Shown: positions 17,450 to 29,545, counted from the stretch's first letter. The stretch is DNA of 64,000 nt from Ascaphus truei (GCA_036426205.1 CM071568.1:217797123-217861122), one strand, 5' to 3'. Notes: generated from the sequence alone by a model not told the origin. Numbers and translations are program-made.

Positions 17450-17907
17450 TCATCCCGAGGGGCGATGCGACGAGAACGTTCTCGGAAAGGCGTTAGTGTC
17501 ACTCAGCCTGATGGCGTGCTGGGCGCTGCAGCTGCAGCCCAAGTCCATATCACTCATGGAAAATACAGCCTGGGGCTTTTCCAATTTGTCCGTTAGCTGG
17601 TCTTTCCATTCGGCCGTTAGGGTTGATTCTTCGAAGTTGAAGGTCAGCTTGGATGGATGGTCTGACACCGTAGCGGCATTCACCTGCGGTATTATCTCCA
17701 CTGGGGTGACGGAGAATATGCGGCCCAATCTCCGTCCTGGATCGAAAGCCATGAGGACGGAGAGATATTTTGAATGAACAATTTAATTTGACTAGGAATC
17801 TTAGAAGTCCATTCCCGCACTTCTAGTATCAGCTTGTATCCTCGCTCGGCATTTTCCTCCGGCGTGCTTTTTAGGGAAAAGAGGTGATCGGCCTCCTCTC
17901 TGTCCAA
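17450..17907 (-). pseudogene. Protease-to-RT linker of the gypsy pol
   Basis: Two overlapping frames (17907-17692 and 17752-17450) read as one degraded stretch. FDPGRRLGRIFSVTPVEIIP and FSMSDMDLGCSCSAQHAIRL resemble the region just before RT in vertebrate gypsy pol, where the typical 'HAIRLSD' is followed by 'PFRERSRR'. No protease active site (DTGA-like) is seen. Confidence 0.6.
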
Positions 17908-17960
17908 CTTACAGACAGCATGTTAGAGGAGAATCCCTTCGATACACAGGTCACACCTCA

Positions 17961-19060
17961 ATCTAAGTTGGAGAGGAGCAGATCACCTTGAACCAGTTTC
18001 GCTATTCATATTGTGGCATCTTGGCTGCTGGCGCTAGTGTTGGAGGACCCTTGCTGCCCAAGGCAGTGTGCATCCAGGCAGGAGGTGCTTCAGGGTAAGA
18101 TCTGGAGGTTCCCTCAGCTGGCGGAGGGCATCATAAGCTGTACCGCCATACACTATACCCACCCTTCAACCATTCATTGGAACATCATGCCCATATAATA
18201 TGGGCATGATTGACCAATATACTGTACTAAGAAATGGGGAAGGATTAAAAAATCAGGCCCAAATAAAAGACATTACATAGCCACATATAAATCCTAACAT
18301 AGCTAAATAAAAAACATTAAATAGCCACATAAAATAACATTAAAAAGCAAATCAAACACAGCACATACAGTAGCAAAAACACAGCACGTAGCAAAATCAA
18401 ACAGCACATAGCAAAATAAAATACACAACATAGCTAAATAAATCACATAGCCAATTAATATAGATAAATGCAATAAAGCAATTGAATGGCACGATGTGTA
18501 AATGATGCCCACCTAATCTGTGCATCATTTAACACTATGCCAGTCAATGGTCAAACTAAAATAAATAATCATAAACAAAATCCTATGCCATCCAAACAAT
18601 CAGAAATTAAAAACAAATAAAGAAGTAAACAGAACTAAATTTCCACCAATCAATTAATCCAATTCAAAATAAATTCCACAATTCTCAATTAAAACACCAA
18701 AACAAAACCATGAAATAAATGAAAGCTCAAAGTAACCATCATCCTACAAAATCTAACTACCAAAAAGAAGTCACTATTATAAAGCAAGCAACCACCCCTT
18801 AAATAAACAAATGAAAACACCACTAAAAATTACATCTTACTAAATAAAAATAAAAATTAAATTGCCCAAACATTTATAAACAAACAAGCAAACTACATTT
18901 AAAATACATAAAAACAAGCATTTGCACAAACATACATTGATTGTCCCTGTATGTATGTATATCATAGAGACATACAGTGGCAATGAATGTGCATTAAAAA
19001 AAAAATCACAATAAAAATTAAACACCTGTAAAAGATAAATAACATACATTCCATATTTTT
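17961..19060. other. AT-rich region with degenerate 'acatagc-aaataaa' repeats
   Basis: From about 18255 to 18480, variants of 'acatagctaaataaa' and 'acagcacatagcaaaat' recur about every 15-30 bp. Further right the sequence is A-rich with no coding signal. Minus-strand frames there are Phe/Tyr/Leu runs from AT richness. The first 200 bp may still belong to the gypsy element's 5' side. Confidence 0.4.
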
Positions 19061-19809
19061 ACTTACCTTTAGATGACTTCACCCTCCGAATCCTAGGGAC
19101 ACCGCATGCTCTCGAACAAACCCACGAACAGGAACCAGGTAAAAAAAAATCCAAAGTCCTTCTCTTCTTTCTTTTTCTTCATCTGTTATTTGTAATCCAT
19201 CTTCTGGGGTCTTCGTCTGTATATTCTTACTTCACGCTCTTGGGGTCTTCTTGCTGGAGGAGGTCCTTCCTCCTCGGCTTCTTTGTGTAAAATGAGGCGA
19301 CATAGGCTTTTATAGGCCTATAACGTCCCGTTTTCTGCAAATGGTTCCAACGGGCCTGATTGGCCAGTGAAAACCATGTGCTTTTCATTTTTTTTGGTGA
19401 CGTCATGTAAAGGAAATTAAGCCAGCCAATCAGAATGTAAGATGGTCGGCGTCACATCCTACTTGAGCCAATCAGATCATGGGAACTATATTCCCAATCT
19501 GATTGGCTTGTCCAAGGCACATCCTTCTGAACAGTTTGATTCCCCATGACATGCCTTCTTCATGACTGCAGGGTCTTGCGGCTCCCAGGCACCTCCTTGT
19601 GGGAAGTCACCAAAGCTTATTGACCTGTCTCTAAAGATTCTGAAACAGGTAGTCTCCTTGGCATTCCATGAAACTCCCAGGATGTGCCCCTGCGAAGCGT
19701 GACCCTGTCTCTTGCAGGATCTGGAAGCACTGACTATGTGTAAGTTCCTGCTTTTTTAAAGAACTGAGGAGCTAAATTACCTACAGCCTACCAGCTAGAG
19801 TGTGATCTT
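19061..19809 (-). repeat. Interspersed repeat with promoter-like motifs
   Basis: This segment carries a TATAAAAG box on the minus strand (19307-19314), a perfect CRE TGACGTCA (19398-19405), and CCAAT boxes in both orientations (19359-19363, 19426-19430, 19468-19472, 19502-19506). It looks like the promoter end of a repeat. What it would transcribe on the minus strand (19280 downwards) shows no coding sequence. Confidence 0.4.
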
Positions 19810-21090
19810 ATATGCACACAGCCCTATCCTCTCTAACCTTGGACACGTACTTCAATCTGACTTTTTGAGACTTGAAAAACAAGCTGTGTTTAAACACAGA
19901 CAAGTCTGTAACAATGGTAATGGTATTAAAGCATCCAATGAATAAACTCCAAATCAGAACCAATTCTAATACTATCTTAGCCCCGGTTACTAATTTCAAA
20001 TATTTGAGTTGCACATTGATACCCTGAGATCCAAAACCTATGCCAAACTAGGTTTACTATATTAGAACAAATCCTCTCTACATCTGCTTGTCAGAAAGCA
20101 CATCGCACAGCAGATGCTGATGCCAATTATAGACTATGGGGACATAATATATGGCAGCGGTGAGCAAACAGGGGGGCACCATATTTTTCTGGGGGGGTGT
20201 GGGCGGTGGCAGAGGCCCCACACTCTTCACCAAGGCATTTAATTTAATGCCGGGGGGATCGCGGAGTCCTCTGCAACACTCCACTTAACTTGTTTCAGCC
20301 GGCTGTGTGATGCGTCGCCATGGCAACGCGGCATCAAATGGTGCAGCGGGGTCATGGCGTGATGTCACATGACTCCTGCACGCTGGAAAGCAAGGTACGG
20401 GGGGCGTGAGCACCGGTGGGATCAGACATGGGGGGCTTAGCGTGAATAGTTTACGCACCCCTGGAACATGGCACGGCACCCAAAACTCCCCTTAGACCCC
20501 TTGATACCCTCTACAACTCAATATGCTGCTTTGTCATCCAATGCAACTACTGCACAACACACCACTGCAAAATGCTCAAAGAATTAGATTGGTCATCACT
20601 TGAGTCTAGGCGCAAAGTTAATTTCTCCTGTCTTGCCTTCAAATACTTTCTGGGCAAGCTACCTGACTATCTGAACAAGCTACCACATGCAGCACTTATC
20701 ATCTGAGATCTGACTCTAAGACACTGTTCATGGTCTATGGTTCAACAAAATATTCGGCCGCTCCTCCTTCTCTTACCATGCACCCCACAAACGGACCAAT
20801 CTACCAGAGACTCTCACAGCCGCCACCAGTCTAAGTTCTTTAAAAACTAAAGCTGTCTCACATGTTAATTTGGCCTGTAACTGTTACATACATCTATAAT
20901 ATATATTTTTTAACTGTGCATGCAATGTCTTGTACATAATCTATACCCTGTTCCCTTATGTAACTATGTATTTGTAACCATGTACAGTATTTGTCATCAT
21001 AACTCTATGCCCAGAACATACTTGAAAACGAGAGGTAACTCTCAATGTATTACTGTACTTCTGGGAAAGTGAGAATTTGATAAATAAATA
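19810..21090 (+). mobile_element. LINE fragment (L2/Rex-like), RT end and 3' tail
   Basis: Pieces of the RT C-terminal half can be read: PIIDYGDIIYG from 20123 (the conserved motif after the RT palm), PLRPLDTLYNSICCFV, ELDWSSLESRRKVNFSCLAF and KYFLGKLPDYLNKL. The 3' end 'gagaggtaactctcaatgta' then '(taaa)n' matches the short insertion at 14244-14313. The frame is broken in several places and by a hAT-like MITE (20155-20463). The 5' end is truncated near 19810. The closest clade (L2, CR1 or Rex1/Babar) cannot be decided by eye. Confidence 0.75.
20155..20463 (+). mobile_element. hAT-like MITE nested in the LINE
   Basis: The ends CAGCGGTGAGCAAAC and GTTTACGCACCCCTG (inverted) form terminal inverted repeats of about 15 bp. 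Flanks ATATATGG and GAACATGG (5/8) are a decayed 8-bp target duplication; removing the element rejoins the LINE reading as GDIIYGTAPKTPLRP. A second member is at 31362-31728. It is 309 bp and non-coding. Confidence 0.75.
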
Positions 21091-21432
21091 ATCTGCTGCT
21101 ACACAGTGAGGGGTTCACCTCATCGCTATATATATATAGAATAACTATATATAATAATATATATATATAAATATATATATTTATATATATAAATATCACA
21201 CGTAATGAGAAAAACAAAACAGGAGTAGCACACCCCTCCATAGGTGAACTGAACATTTAATGTTAGGGAAGGAATGGGTGGGGGGATTAAATAACACTCC
21301 AACAATGACAAGTAAAATAGGCAGTATGTGATTAAATATCCCACACCCGGCCAGGTCGCAAACCGCAGCAAATAGGGAGTACCACGAACAACAGGAAATT
21401 CAGGCTCTCCAAGCAGCCACCTGTCTCTCCGG
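21091..21432. other. (TA)n tract and unassigned sequence
   Basis: A TA-rich tract lies at about 21127-21197, followed by unassigned DNA. No gene is seen; frames through the TA tract are artefacts. Confidence 0.5.
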
Positions 21433-21599
21433 TTCACTCAAAATCCTCCAAACAGTCTCGACGTGAACGCTTCAGGGACGTACCCTTGCGACAATTACGT
21501 CACTCAACGTTGTGTGGTATCCTTTTACGTCCGAGGCGCACATGGATTATATGAAGGCAACTCTTGATACCAGAGCTGTTTGGAGGGATTTTGAGTGAA
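21433..21599. repeat. Inverted repeat, 23-bp arms, 167 bp overall
   Basis: TTCACTCAAAATCCTCC at 21433-21449 and its inverse at 21576-21599, with the neighbouring AAACAG, give arms of about 23 bp with one mismatch or indel, enclosing about 120 bp. It is a foldback structure, probably the ends of a small MITE. The interior contains 'aggg-acgta-ccct', another small hairpin. Confidence 0.65.
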
Positions 21600-22398
21600 T
21601 CGGAAGAACAGTGCTGGCTTGGGAGACTGATTCCCTGCTGTATGTTGGACTCGCCTATTTTGCTGGGTTTCGGACCTCCTGTGTGATTATTAACACATAT
21701 GCATGATTTTTATCTTGTAAACTTGTGGAGTGTTTTTAAATCCTCCCACCATCCTTCCGCTACATTATAAGTGTTACAGTACACACTATGGGCGGTGCGC
21801 TCTCTGTTTTGTTTTATCATAGATGTTTTGCTGTGGTATACTGGGTAATCAGAATCCAGTGAGAGCTGCGCGTGGGCCTTCCTAGATCCTGTACTTTGTC
21901 CAGCTATTACCTGTCATGATCTCTAGGATTTGGGGCTCGAGCTCGGAAGTTTGCTGTATCAGCGGTTACTAGGTGTAGTGTCCGATCTTATAAGTATTGC
22001 CTTTTCGATAGTCAAATCACATCTGAACTGTTTGTTCCTATCAGGTTTCATTGCTGTTTCTCTATTTTTGTCCTTGCAGCTACGTTGTCTACTTTCCCTT
22101 GGTCTGCCATTCCTTATGTAAGCTTATGTTATCGCAGTTACCTCGATATTTATATTAACAGTTTGATTATATAATTATATATGAATACTCCGAGAGTGCA
22201 GCGTGAGTCCTTCTCCGTACCCGTTCAATGTTATGTATATTATTGTGTATCGTACAATAAATATATTAGGTTTTTGTTATCACATGTGTTATTGCTTGTA
22301 TTATCTTTCTTTGGCACTACTTCTTTCCCATTTATGTATAAATATTATATATATATAATATATAATATACTATATATAATATAATATATATATATATA
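21600..22398. other. No gene recognised; ends in (TA)n
   Basis: About 800 bp with no recognised coding region. A (TA)n/(AATAT)n tract at about 22341-22400 directly abuts the LTR at 22399. Confidence 0.4.
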
Positions 22399-23234
22399 TA
22401 TAGCCATGCATAAAATGGTTATACTATTTCTCTTGTTGGCAGTAAGTCCTGATAAGTCAGGTATGCCAGCAGTGTTATGGAGGTTTTCCCTCACACCTGG
22501 TGAGGGTGCCCTCTAGTATGGAGGGGAGTGGCTGTATGCTCTGAGTCCCGGATAGGTGACATCAGGGATGCGCCTGCCTCCTGAAGTATAAAGGCACAAC
22601 ACTGTCAGTTAGTTAGTCGTTCCAGCAGTTATGTGAAGTTGCTGGTTAATTGTATATCCTGCATAAGGGATTGTAGGAACACTTTGTGACCCTAGTGCAG
22701 TAACTAGCGGTACAAGGGTTGACCATCAAGCCTGTCTAAGCACTCTGTGTCCAGGGACCTGGAACAGAGAGGGTTCCCTAGGAGAAGAGGGAATCCCACT
22801 TCAATACGGGAGGGGCGTACCTGGCAAAGGGACAGCACGAAGAGATGTGCGGCTAGAGCCGGCAGTGCATGGGGCAGTCTGCTACATCCCAATCTACAAT
22901 AAAGATGACCTTGTTAATTGAAAATCCCACTGTGGGAGGTGTGAGATTACTCAGCAGTGGCAGTCACCACCAAGAAGGAGTTCCTCACCAGGACCATCTC
23001 CCTGCGGAAGCAGACCCTGATGAGGTGGGTGGAGGCGCAGCACATGATGTGTAAGTTGAACTCGCACCCACTACCTCCAGCTACCTGTCCTGATGACATC
23101 CCCTAATACCATCAAGCGGGAGGACTCAGGAGTCCTGTTGCTACAGGTGCACCACCAATCACGAACACGTAATGGGGACTGGTTTAGACCACCCGGGCCA
23201 ATGTGAGATGGGGGGGGGGGGGGGAACCGTTACA
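22399..23234 (+). mobile_element. 5' LTR of a second LTR element
   Basis: The LTR begins TATAGCCATGCATA and ends CCGTTACA after a run of 15 G. It carries 'agtataaagg' (a TATA-like box near 22587) and 'caataaagatg' (a polyadenylation signal near 22898). The copy at 26714 matches over its whole length with very many single-base indels. No TG start is visible, unlike the other LTRs here. Confidence 0.8.
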
Positions 23235-26200
23235 ATTGGAGGCGATGCTGAGAGGACTGTCAACAGGACAGGCTTTGCTAAGCACACTAGGAAACAGGGA
23301 AAGTGTATGCTGCCACTTTGTGCTGTGTTGGTGGAACGCAGGGACGACCTGGGAACCTGAGAGGGTTAGTGGGTCTGGAGAGGGCTATAGCTGTCCGAGT
23401 CACCTTGAGGTAGCACTGGTGGGTAGGATCCTGAAGGGGTAGCCTGTTAAAGAGGTCAGGAATTCTGGAGAGGGTCTGCACTAGGCTAGCAACAGTAGAT
23501 TGTGCCCAAGTACTGCATGGAAGAAATAGAGTACTCTAGTCCATTCCAGATCATTTACCGAGGGAGCACAGATGGGAGCGAAGGAGAAAACAGAGCACAG
23601 AAAGATGTCAGCCTAGCCTGAGGTAGTGCAAACACGAGTCGAGATCAACGTTAGGTACAAAGAAGGTGCGTGCACAAGGCATGTTTATGTATAGATGTGG
23701 TAGCTGCCTCCGCCAGAGAGTGGAGCTCCATGTACAATAATCCAGTATACAGTGATCGAGAAAAAACCGTCGCAGAAGGAGGATACTGCAGAGCAGAAGG
23801 TCCAGGATGCCGTACTGAGGAAGAAGAAACTAGCTACGAAGAGACTTTGTGAGCTTGTTAGGAAATGGGCGTGAAAGCCGGGGCTGCGCCGTGTTTGTCC
23901 TGCCTTGTTCTCGGGAAAGTACTCCTCGAGACTAGTAAGGACGACAGTCTTGGCAAGGGATAGGGAGGAACGAAAGGGACTTTGGTTATACACCAATAAA
24001 CAAACAGCCAGACGCTACCTCAAATATAAGAAAGAAAGACAATACGAACCAAAACCAAGATGGCGGTTCCCGCGCGTCACGGGCCACCGCGTGGGCCAGC
24101 TGCAGAAAGTCTTGCAACTTTGCAGTTTGCTAATTGTTGGCAGGATTGGCGGCGGCAACGAGGGAAAACCCACACCTCCTGGGGAGTTTGGCCGAAAGCT
24201 GGAGCCGCGCCCTCATGGACTATGACTCCTCTGCACTGTGCTGGGTCAGCTACAAGTCTACGAGACATCCCCCTAGTTTCAACAAGGGGGAGTGTTTGCC
24301 TTTCGCCGGATGACGATGGGAGAAAGTAGGAGGAGGGATTGCTCAACCGCCCCGCCTTCAGTGGAGAAGATGCAGTTTGTGGGAAAACTTAGCAACAATT
24401 TCCTAGAAAGGTTGAGAAGTATCGTTGTGGGTAACATCTTAGTACATTTTATTTTAATTTGTATATCACTGTTTATATTAAGGAAATTGTGGCGCCGTAT
24501 GCGAATCATTTAGAAGTACTTCAGTGCGAAGAGCCATTGATCGATACAGACCTCTAAGACGAGTGCACCGTTGGTGCTATGGCTGAACATTCTGAGAAAG
24601 TGGACCAGAGTCCCTTGATCTCTAACCCATCCCTATTCGGTTCCAGGGGGCTCCTGATTATTCTGCGTTAGGAGGGTGTGGAGACAGTGGTCTGTACTCT
24701 GCTGCAGTTGAGACTGCCAGTGAGCGGTGGGCAGCGAGGCTTGATGCCCTCACGGTGGACTGCATATATGTGGCCATGACGACGTTTGTGGCAGTACAAG
24801 CAATGGAGAGTGAAAGATTCTACCCCATTGTCATGTCGGCAGCGGAGCTTCCGGTGTGCACTATGGAGTGATGGAGTGCAGGTCCCGTGGAGCAGGAATC
24901 AGGCCGGGTTCTCAAGCAGAGAAAACCAGCCATCGGAGAGGTGACCGAAATGAGCAATCGGCGGTCCCCTACTGGAATGTGCCCAGCCCCCGACGCCGCA
25001 ACTGTAAGTTGGAGTCCTCGGACGAGGAGTGTTGCCCAGCTGGCTGATACCAGGACTTGTTAACAGAGTAACCATACCAGTGGTACACATTGGCGATGAT
25101 GCTTTATCCCGCGTGTGTGGAGACACGGAGTCGGTGTCTACAGTACTCCGCGACAACCCGATCGCCGGAAGTAGTCCCACTGCCGTGTGGGACTAGCGGG
25201 TCGGAAAAGAGGTCGATCCACCCCGACGTGCGAAGCAGTAGGCCAGCCCCAGTGCCGTCGCAGACCCAAGGGGTGGAGGTGAAATGAAGAGCGGATACCA
25301 GGGCCAGCGGATCACGCTAGCAGACGGCGTTGGCCCGGATGTCCCCGTGGAGGAAAGAGGTCTCGATTGGGGATCCAACCCAAGATGGTCGTTCGCAGCA
25401 CGTGTGTGTCTAGAGGCAGTTCCGCGGACGACCAGAGCGGCATCGAGTGGGAGATGATCGTGCCTCTGCGATCAAGCAGCGGAAGTCGAATCCCCTATGT
25501 CAGACGGAATGGGCGTCTGAGCCGGAGAGCGAGAGCCCAGCTGCCAAAGAAAGAACGGACTTTGTGGCGGAGAAGGAAGCGAGCAGGTATTGCTGAGGAG
25601 CAGGTCGTAACCCTTGCCGATATATACCGCCGGCCGTCCCCCAACCCCCGTCCACTCCCAAAGTAGTCCCAAGGCCCTAGTTAAATCCCCTGTCCCTGTC
25701 ACTTGTTCTATCGGGGTCTACTTCTAGCCTGGGGATGTCAGGGGATCCGGGTCTACAGGAGGATCGGAACTGAAAGCCTTCATGGGGAAATCTTGATGAT
25801 GGTCGGAGGGTGGAGGGGGATTTCCTGACAAGGGTCGTACACAGGATTGTTACTAGTGAGTGAGTATCACGGGTGGAAACAGATCAAAGCCTCGTGGGGA
25901 AAGTTACCGCCATCTAGGGTACTTCAGGGGGATCATTGGGCACCACTATATGATGGTTATGTCGCATGGGATAGACCACCGTTTCATTTTAGAAAGGGAT
26001 TGGATAGTGGACCATTGGTGGGCTCCCGGGAGTTCAGCGAATGAGGTATACCTAAAGAGTTGAGAGTGAGGTGGAACCGAATATTAAGGGGGTTTTATAA
26101 CAAAGGGTTCCGAAGGTTGGATGTGATCCGATGGAGTCAGATGGCCCCTGTCATGGGTGTTGCCGGGAAGGGCGGGGACAAACTAAATGAACCCGGGCCT

Positions 26201-26713
26201 GCCGAGAGAACGAGCCTTATGGTGAAAGTTAAGCGTCTCATGGGCTTGGTACCTATGTCCCCGAACCTCTGATGCGTAAGAAATAGAGGATAATCGAGAG
26301 AGGTGGTCCGTACTGACCAAAGGGACTACATTGTCAATAGGGAGGGGCCATTAGGAGTTCAGCTGAAGCGAGGGTTTCCCAACTGATGAGGCGTTGGAAA
26401 ACGGGCGCAGTATTTTACATACCAAAGCGGTGTACTGTTAATGGCGAGGGTCTGCACTCGAGAGGATTAGTGTGCAGTCACCGATGCAGTGGGAGGTGAG
26501 TGAAGAAACCAGCCCTCGACACTAATTAGGTCCGGAAAGAGCGGTCTGCCTTTTCTTTAGCGCTCCCTGCGGTCAGGAGCATGATGTTCTGACATTATTA
26601 TGTAACTGTGATGATGTTGGAAAGTTAATTTGTGTTGTTCTTTTACAGTGTTTCTGGCGCCAGGTACACCCAAATTGGCCCAGCCGGGACGGTGGGATTT
26701 ACAGGGGGAGTAT
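23235..26713 (+). mobile_element. Internal region of the second LTR element, no recognisable pol
   Basis: It starts with a primer site (TGGAGGCGATGC, 23237-23248) like that of the inner element at 10299, and ends with a polypurine tract (ACAGGGGGAG, 26701-26710). Between them I find only short, broken plus-strand frames: 23905-24225, 25367-25666 and 24292-24513. The last encodes 73 residues with one hydrophobic segment, IVVGNILVHFILICISLFIL, that could span a membrane. No RT, RNase H, protease or integrase motif is seen. It is either a non-autonomous element or one too corrupted by indels to read. Confidence 0.65.
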
Positions 26714-27533
26714 TATAGCCATGCATATAATGGTATACTACTTTCCTCTCTGTTGGCAGTAAGTCCTGATAAGTACAGGTATGCCAGCAGAGTTATTGGA
26801 GGTTTTCCCTCACCACCCCGGGTGAGGTGCCTATGTATGGAGGGGAGTGGCTGTATGCTCTGAGTCCTGGAAGTAGTGACATCAGCGGATGCGCCTGCTC
26901 CTGAAGTATATAAGGCACACACTGTCAGTTAGTTAGTCATTCAGCAGTTTGTGAAGTTGCTGGTAAATGGTATTATTCCGCATAAGGGTTGTAGGAACAC
27001 TTTGTGACCCTAGTGCAGGAAACTAGCGGTTACAGGTTGACCAATCAAGCGGTCTAAGCCACTCTGTGTCCAGGGAATGGCACAGAGAGGGTCTCCCTAG
27101 GAGAAGAGGGAATCCCACTTCAATACGGGAGGGCGTACCTGGCAAGAGGGACAGCACGAAAGAGATGTGCGGCTAGAGCCGGAGCTGCATGGGGCTCGCT
27201 ACATCCCAATCTACAATAAAGATGACCTTGTTAATGAAAACCCCCATGTTGAGGTGTGAGATTTCAGCAGTGGCAGTCACCACAAGAAGGAGTTCCTCAC
27301 CAGGACCATCTCCCTGCGGAAGCACGACCCTGATGAGGTGGAGGCGCTGCACATGATGTAAGTTGAACTCTCACCCACACTCAGCTACATGTCTGATGAC
27401 ATCCACCTAAACCATCAAGCGGGAGACTCAGGAGTCTCCGTTGCTACAGGTGCACCACCAATCACGAAACACGTAATGGGGACTGTGTAGACAACCGGCC
27501 AATGTGAGATTGGGGGGGGGGGGAACCCGTACA
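26714..27533 (+). mobile_element. 3' LTR of the second LTR element
   Basis: It begins TATAGCCATGCATATAATGG directly after the polypurine tract and ends AACCCGTACA after a G-run. It aligns with 22399-23234. Differences are dominated by one-base insertions and deletions, for example 'aagtcaggtatg' against 'aagtacaggtatg'. Confidence 0.8.
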
Positions 27534-27592
27534 TACATATATATATATATATATATAATATAATATATATATATATTATATAGTATATATAT

Positions 27593-27629
<37 letters not shown>

Positions 27630-27630
27630 T
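27534..27630. repeat. (TA)n tract after the 3' LTR
   Basis: Nearly pure TA with a few TAA interruptions. With the tract at 22341-22400 it brackets the element, so the insertion probably landed in a TA microsatellite, and a target duplication cannot be read. Confidence 0.9.
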
Positions 27631-27639
27631 TTTATTACA

Positions 27640-28783
27640 AAACAAGATGATGGATCAGAAACAAAATATTGTTGCAATTATCATAAGAGAGGGGAGGGGA
27701 TTCTTAAAATGAGAGTGTATAAGAAAAGACATAACACACATAATACACTGCATAATCCAGCAGATGAAGAGTGAGAAGAAACCACCATTGATGTTCCACA
27801 TATTTCCTTCAAAAATAAGTGGCAAAGCCAACAAAATCCATGAAGAATGGTAAGGCTTCAAGGGAAGATGCAATTAAAACTGAAATCTTTTAAGAAGCTG
27901 GGGAAGAAGTAGAGAAAATCCTTGCAAAACTCTTTATGTGCTGCTTAAAGAACAGGAAAATTCCAATGGAAAAATACCAGTTATCCTCATTCACAAGAAA
28001 GGAGACAAAAAAAAAAGACTTTAAATTCTACAGACCAATCAGTCTACTTCCAATCCTTACCAATATTTTTTTCAAAGATACTCACTAATGGGCTGCAGCA
28101 GATCCTGGACTTTACCCAATTTAGAGAAAAAGCTGGATTTGCAGTTGTTATACTGTAACACAATGGACCACATCCAAGTCGTACAAGAAGATATTTCCTG
28201 AATTAATGAAGATCTACCACCCAGCTTTGGATTCATAGATTATGAAAAACATTTGATTCTGTTCTAGCAGTTTTACATTTATTATCAATGCAGTGTTGAA
28301 GAAGTTAACCGTACTGTACATTGATACTGTATTATATAGAAAAATTACAAGTATGCCACATGAACCATTTTATCATGCCTGTGTTCACATATGAATGCGA
28401 AACTTGGACCCTAAATAAAAAGAAGTCTTCAGAAAACTCAAAGAAGTATGGAGATATGTATGCATTGTATGACCCAAAGAGATAGGGAAAAAATGAATGG
28501 GTTCAAAACCAAACAAAAGTCTGTGACATCCTCACGTGGGTGAAGAAATTAAAATGGCAGTGGGCTGGACAGATAACAAGAAGAAATGACAATCATTGGA
28601 TAAAGATAATACTATACTAGATTCCAAGGAAAAAGAAAAAACCAAGACGATTACCAAAGTAAAACGGGTGGATTACATTTTTTTAGAGAGGCTTGCAGGC
28701 CCAGTACCTGGAAGATCATCAAGGATACCTACATCCAGCAGTGAATTCATAAGGGCTAAAAATGATGATACAGGACAGGTTTC
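27640..28783 (+). mobile_element. RTE-type LINE fragment, RT start and C-terminus
   Basis: Readable pieces include VILIHKKGDKKDLKFYRPIS (the conserved entry to RT, about 27985-28045), then a gap, then VLTYECETWTLNKK, GKNEWVQNQTKVCDILTWVK and LKWQWAGQITRRNDNHWIKI near 28490-28610, the typical C-terminus of RTE/BovB proteins. The catalytic palm is missing, so it is internally deleted. The tail 'PRRLPK-NGWITF' corresponds to the RTE end. A minus-strand RTE endonuclease piece lies at 36185-36660. Confidence 0.75.
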
Positions 28784-29369
28784 TGTGGTGGATGCCTTCG
28801 TTCTCCTTCTAATGGTGCAGCACCTCCATCTGTAGTAAGCCCCAGTGATACGGGTGGAATCCCTACCACAGAATCCACTCCCAGGGATGAGAGATTCCAG
28901 TCTCCGCACAAGTCTCTTTCTATAGCAACAGCTCTTTATTTGTCTCTGTAGTCAATGGTATACAGACAGGAATTGCATAGGAACAAGCAGCCAGCTGTAC
29001 TCATGTAGGATGTCCCTGCCTCCACTCTGGGCCTCAGGGGCACCAAGAAGCACTTGGTCCACCTAACTATCAGCTATTCTCATCAGGCTCTAACCTGATT
29101 CTTCCCTCTGTTAACACACACTCACTAGCTAGACTAACGCGCTTGATTCTCTTAGACTCACACTAAATAGGAAGTGCACTGCTCTTTATGATTTCAGCAG
29201 GCACTGCCCCTGTGTCTCTTGATTGGACACAGGGTCAGGTGACCTACCTTCAACATTTCAGAGCAAGTGCTTGAAGTGGGGCAAACCCATGATAACTCCT
29301 GACAAACCTGCCCTTAACAGGGATTACTGCACAGGAGGAGGATAGAAATATAGCCCTATCTTTACAGGC

Positions 29370-29373
<4 letters not shown>
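28784..29373 (-). mobile_element. Probable solo LTR on the minus strand
   Basis: Plus-strand ends are TGTGGTGG and GGCTACA; on the minus strand it starts TGTAGCC and includes 'caaataaagagc', a likely polyadenylation signal (about 28930). Flanks do not match as a target duplication, and one flank is a TA tract, so the assignment is tentative. Confidence 0.4.
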
Positions 29374-29434
<61 letters not shown>

Positions 29435-29545
29435 TATCTCTCTCTCTCGCTCTCTCGCTCCTCTCATCTTCTCTCTCGGTGCTCTCTCTTCTCTTCTCTC
29501 TCTTCTCCTTCTCCTTTTCCTCCTGCCCTTCCCTCTGCTTGCGCC
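29374..29545. repeat. (TA)n followed by a (CT)n tract
   Basis: TA run about 29374-29436, then CT-rich 29437-29540. The minus-strand frame here (Arg/Glu-rich) is a translation of the microsatellite. Confidence 0.95.

Larger units (their letters stand above)
12817..17960 (-). mobile_element. Internal region of a decayed Ty3/gypsy element with pol
   Basis: Read on the minus strand from about 17960 to 12817, the order is: pre-RT linker, reverse transcriptase, RNase H, integrase zinc finger, integrase core, integrase C-terminus, 3' untranslated part, polypurine tract. RT, RNase H, then integrase is the Ty3/gypsy order. Many frameshifts and two later insertions break it. No 5' LTR or Gag is seen, so the 5' end is missing or lost beyond 17960. 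The untranslated part at 12835-13060 is recognisably homologous to the inner element's 7900-8060. Confidence 0.85.

Noticed and set aside
21470..21505. Further hammerhead-like stretch (aggg-acgta-ccct followed by gaagcg on the minus strand)
   Set aside because: Stem II is present, but the CUGANGA core and GAAA are both lost, so I do not count it.
26370..26410. CTGATGA followed by GGAAAACG
   Set aside because: Core words occur by chance; no stem II or stem I pairing.
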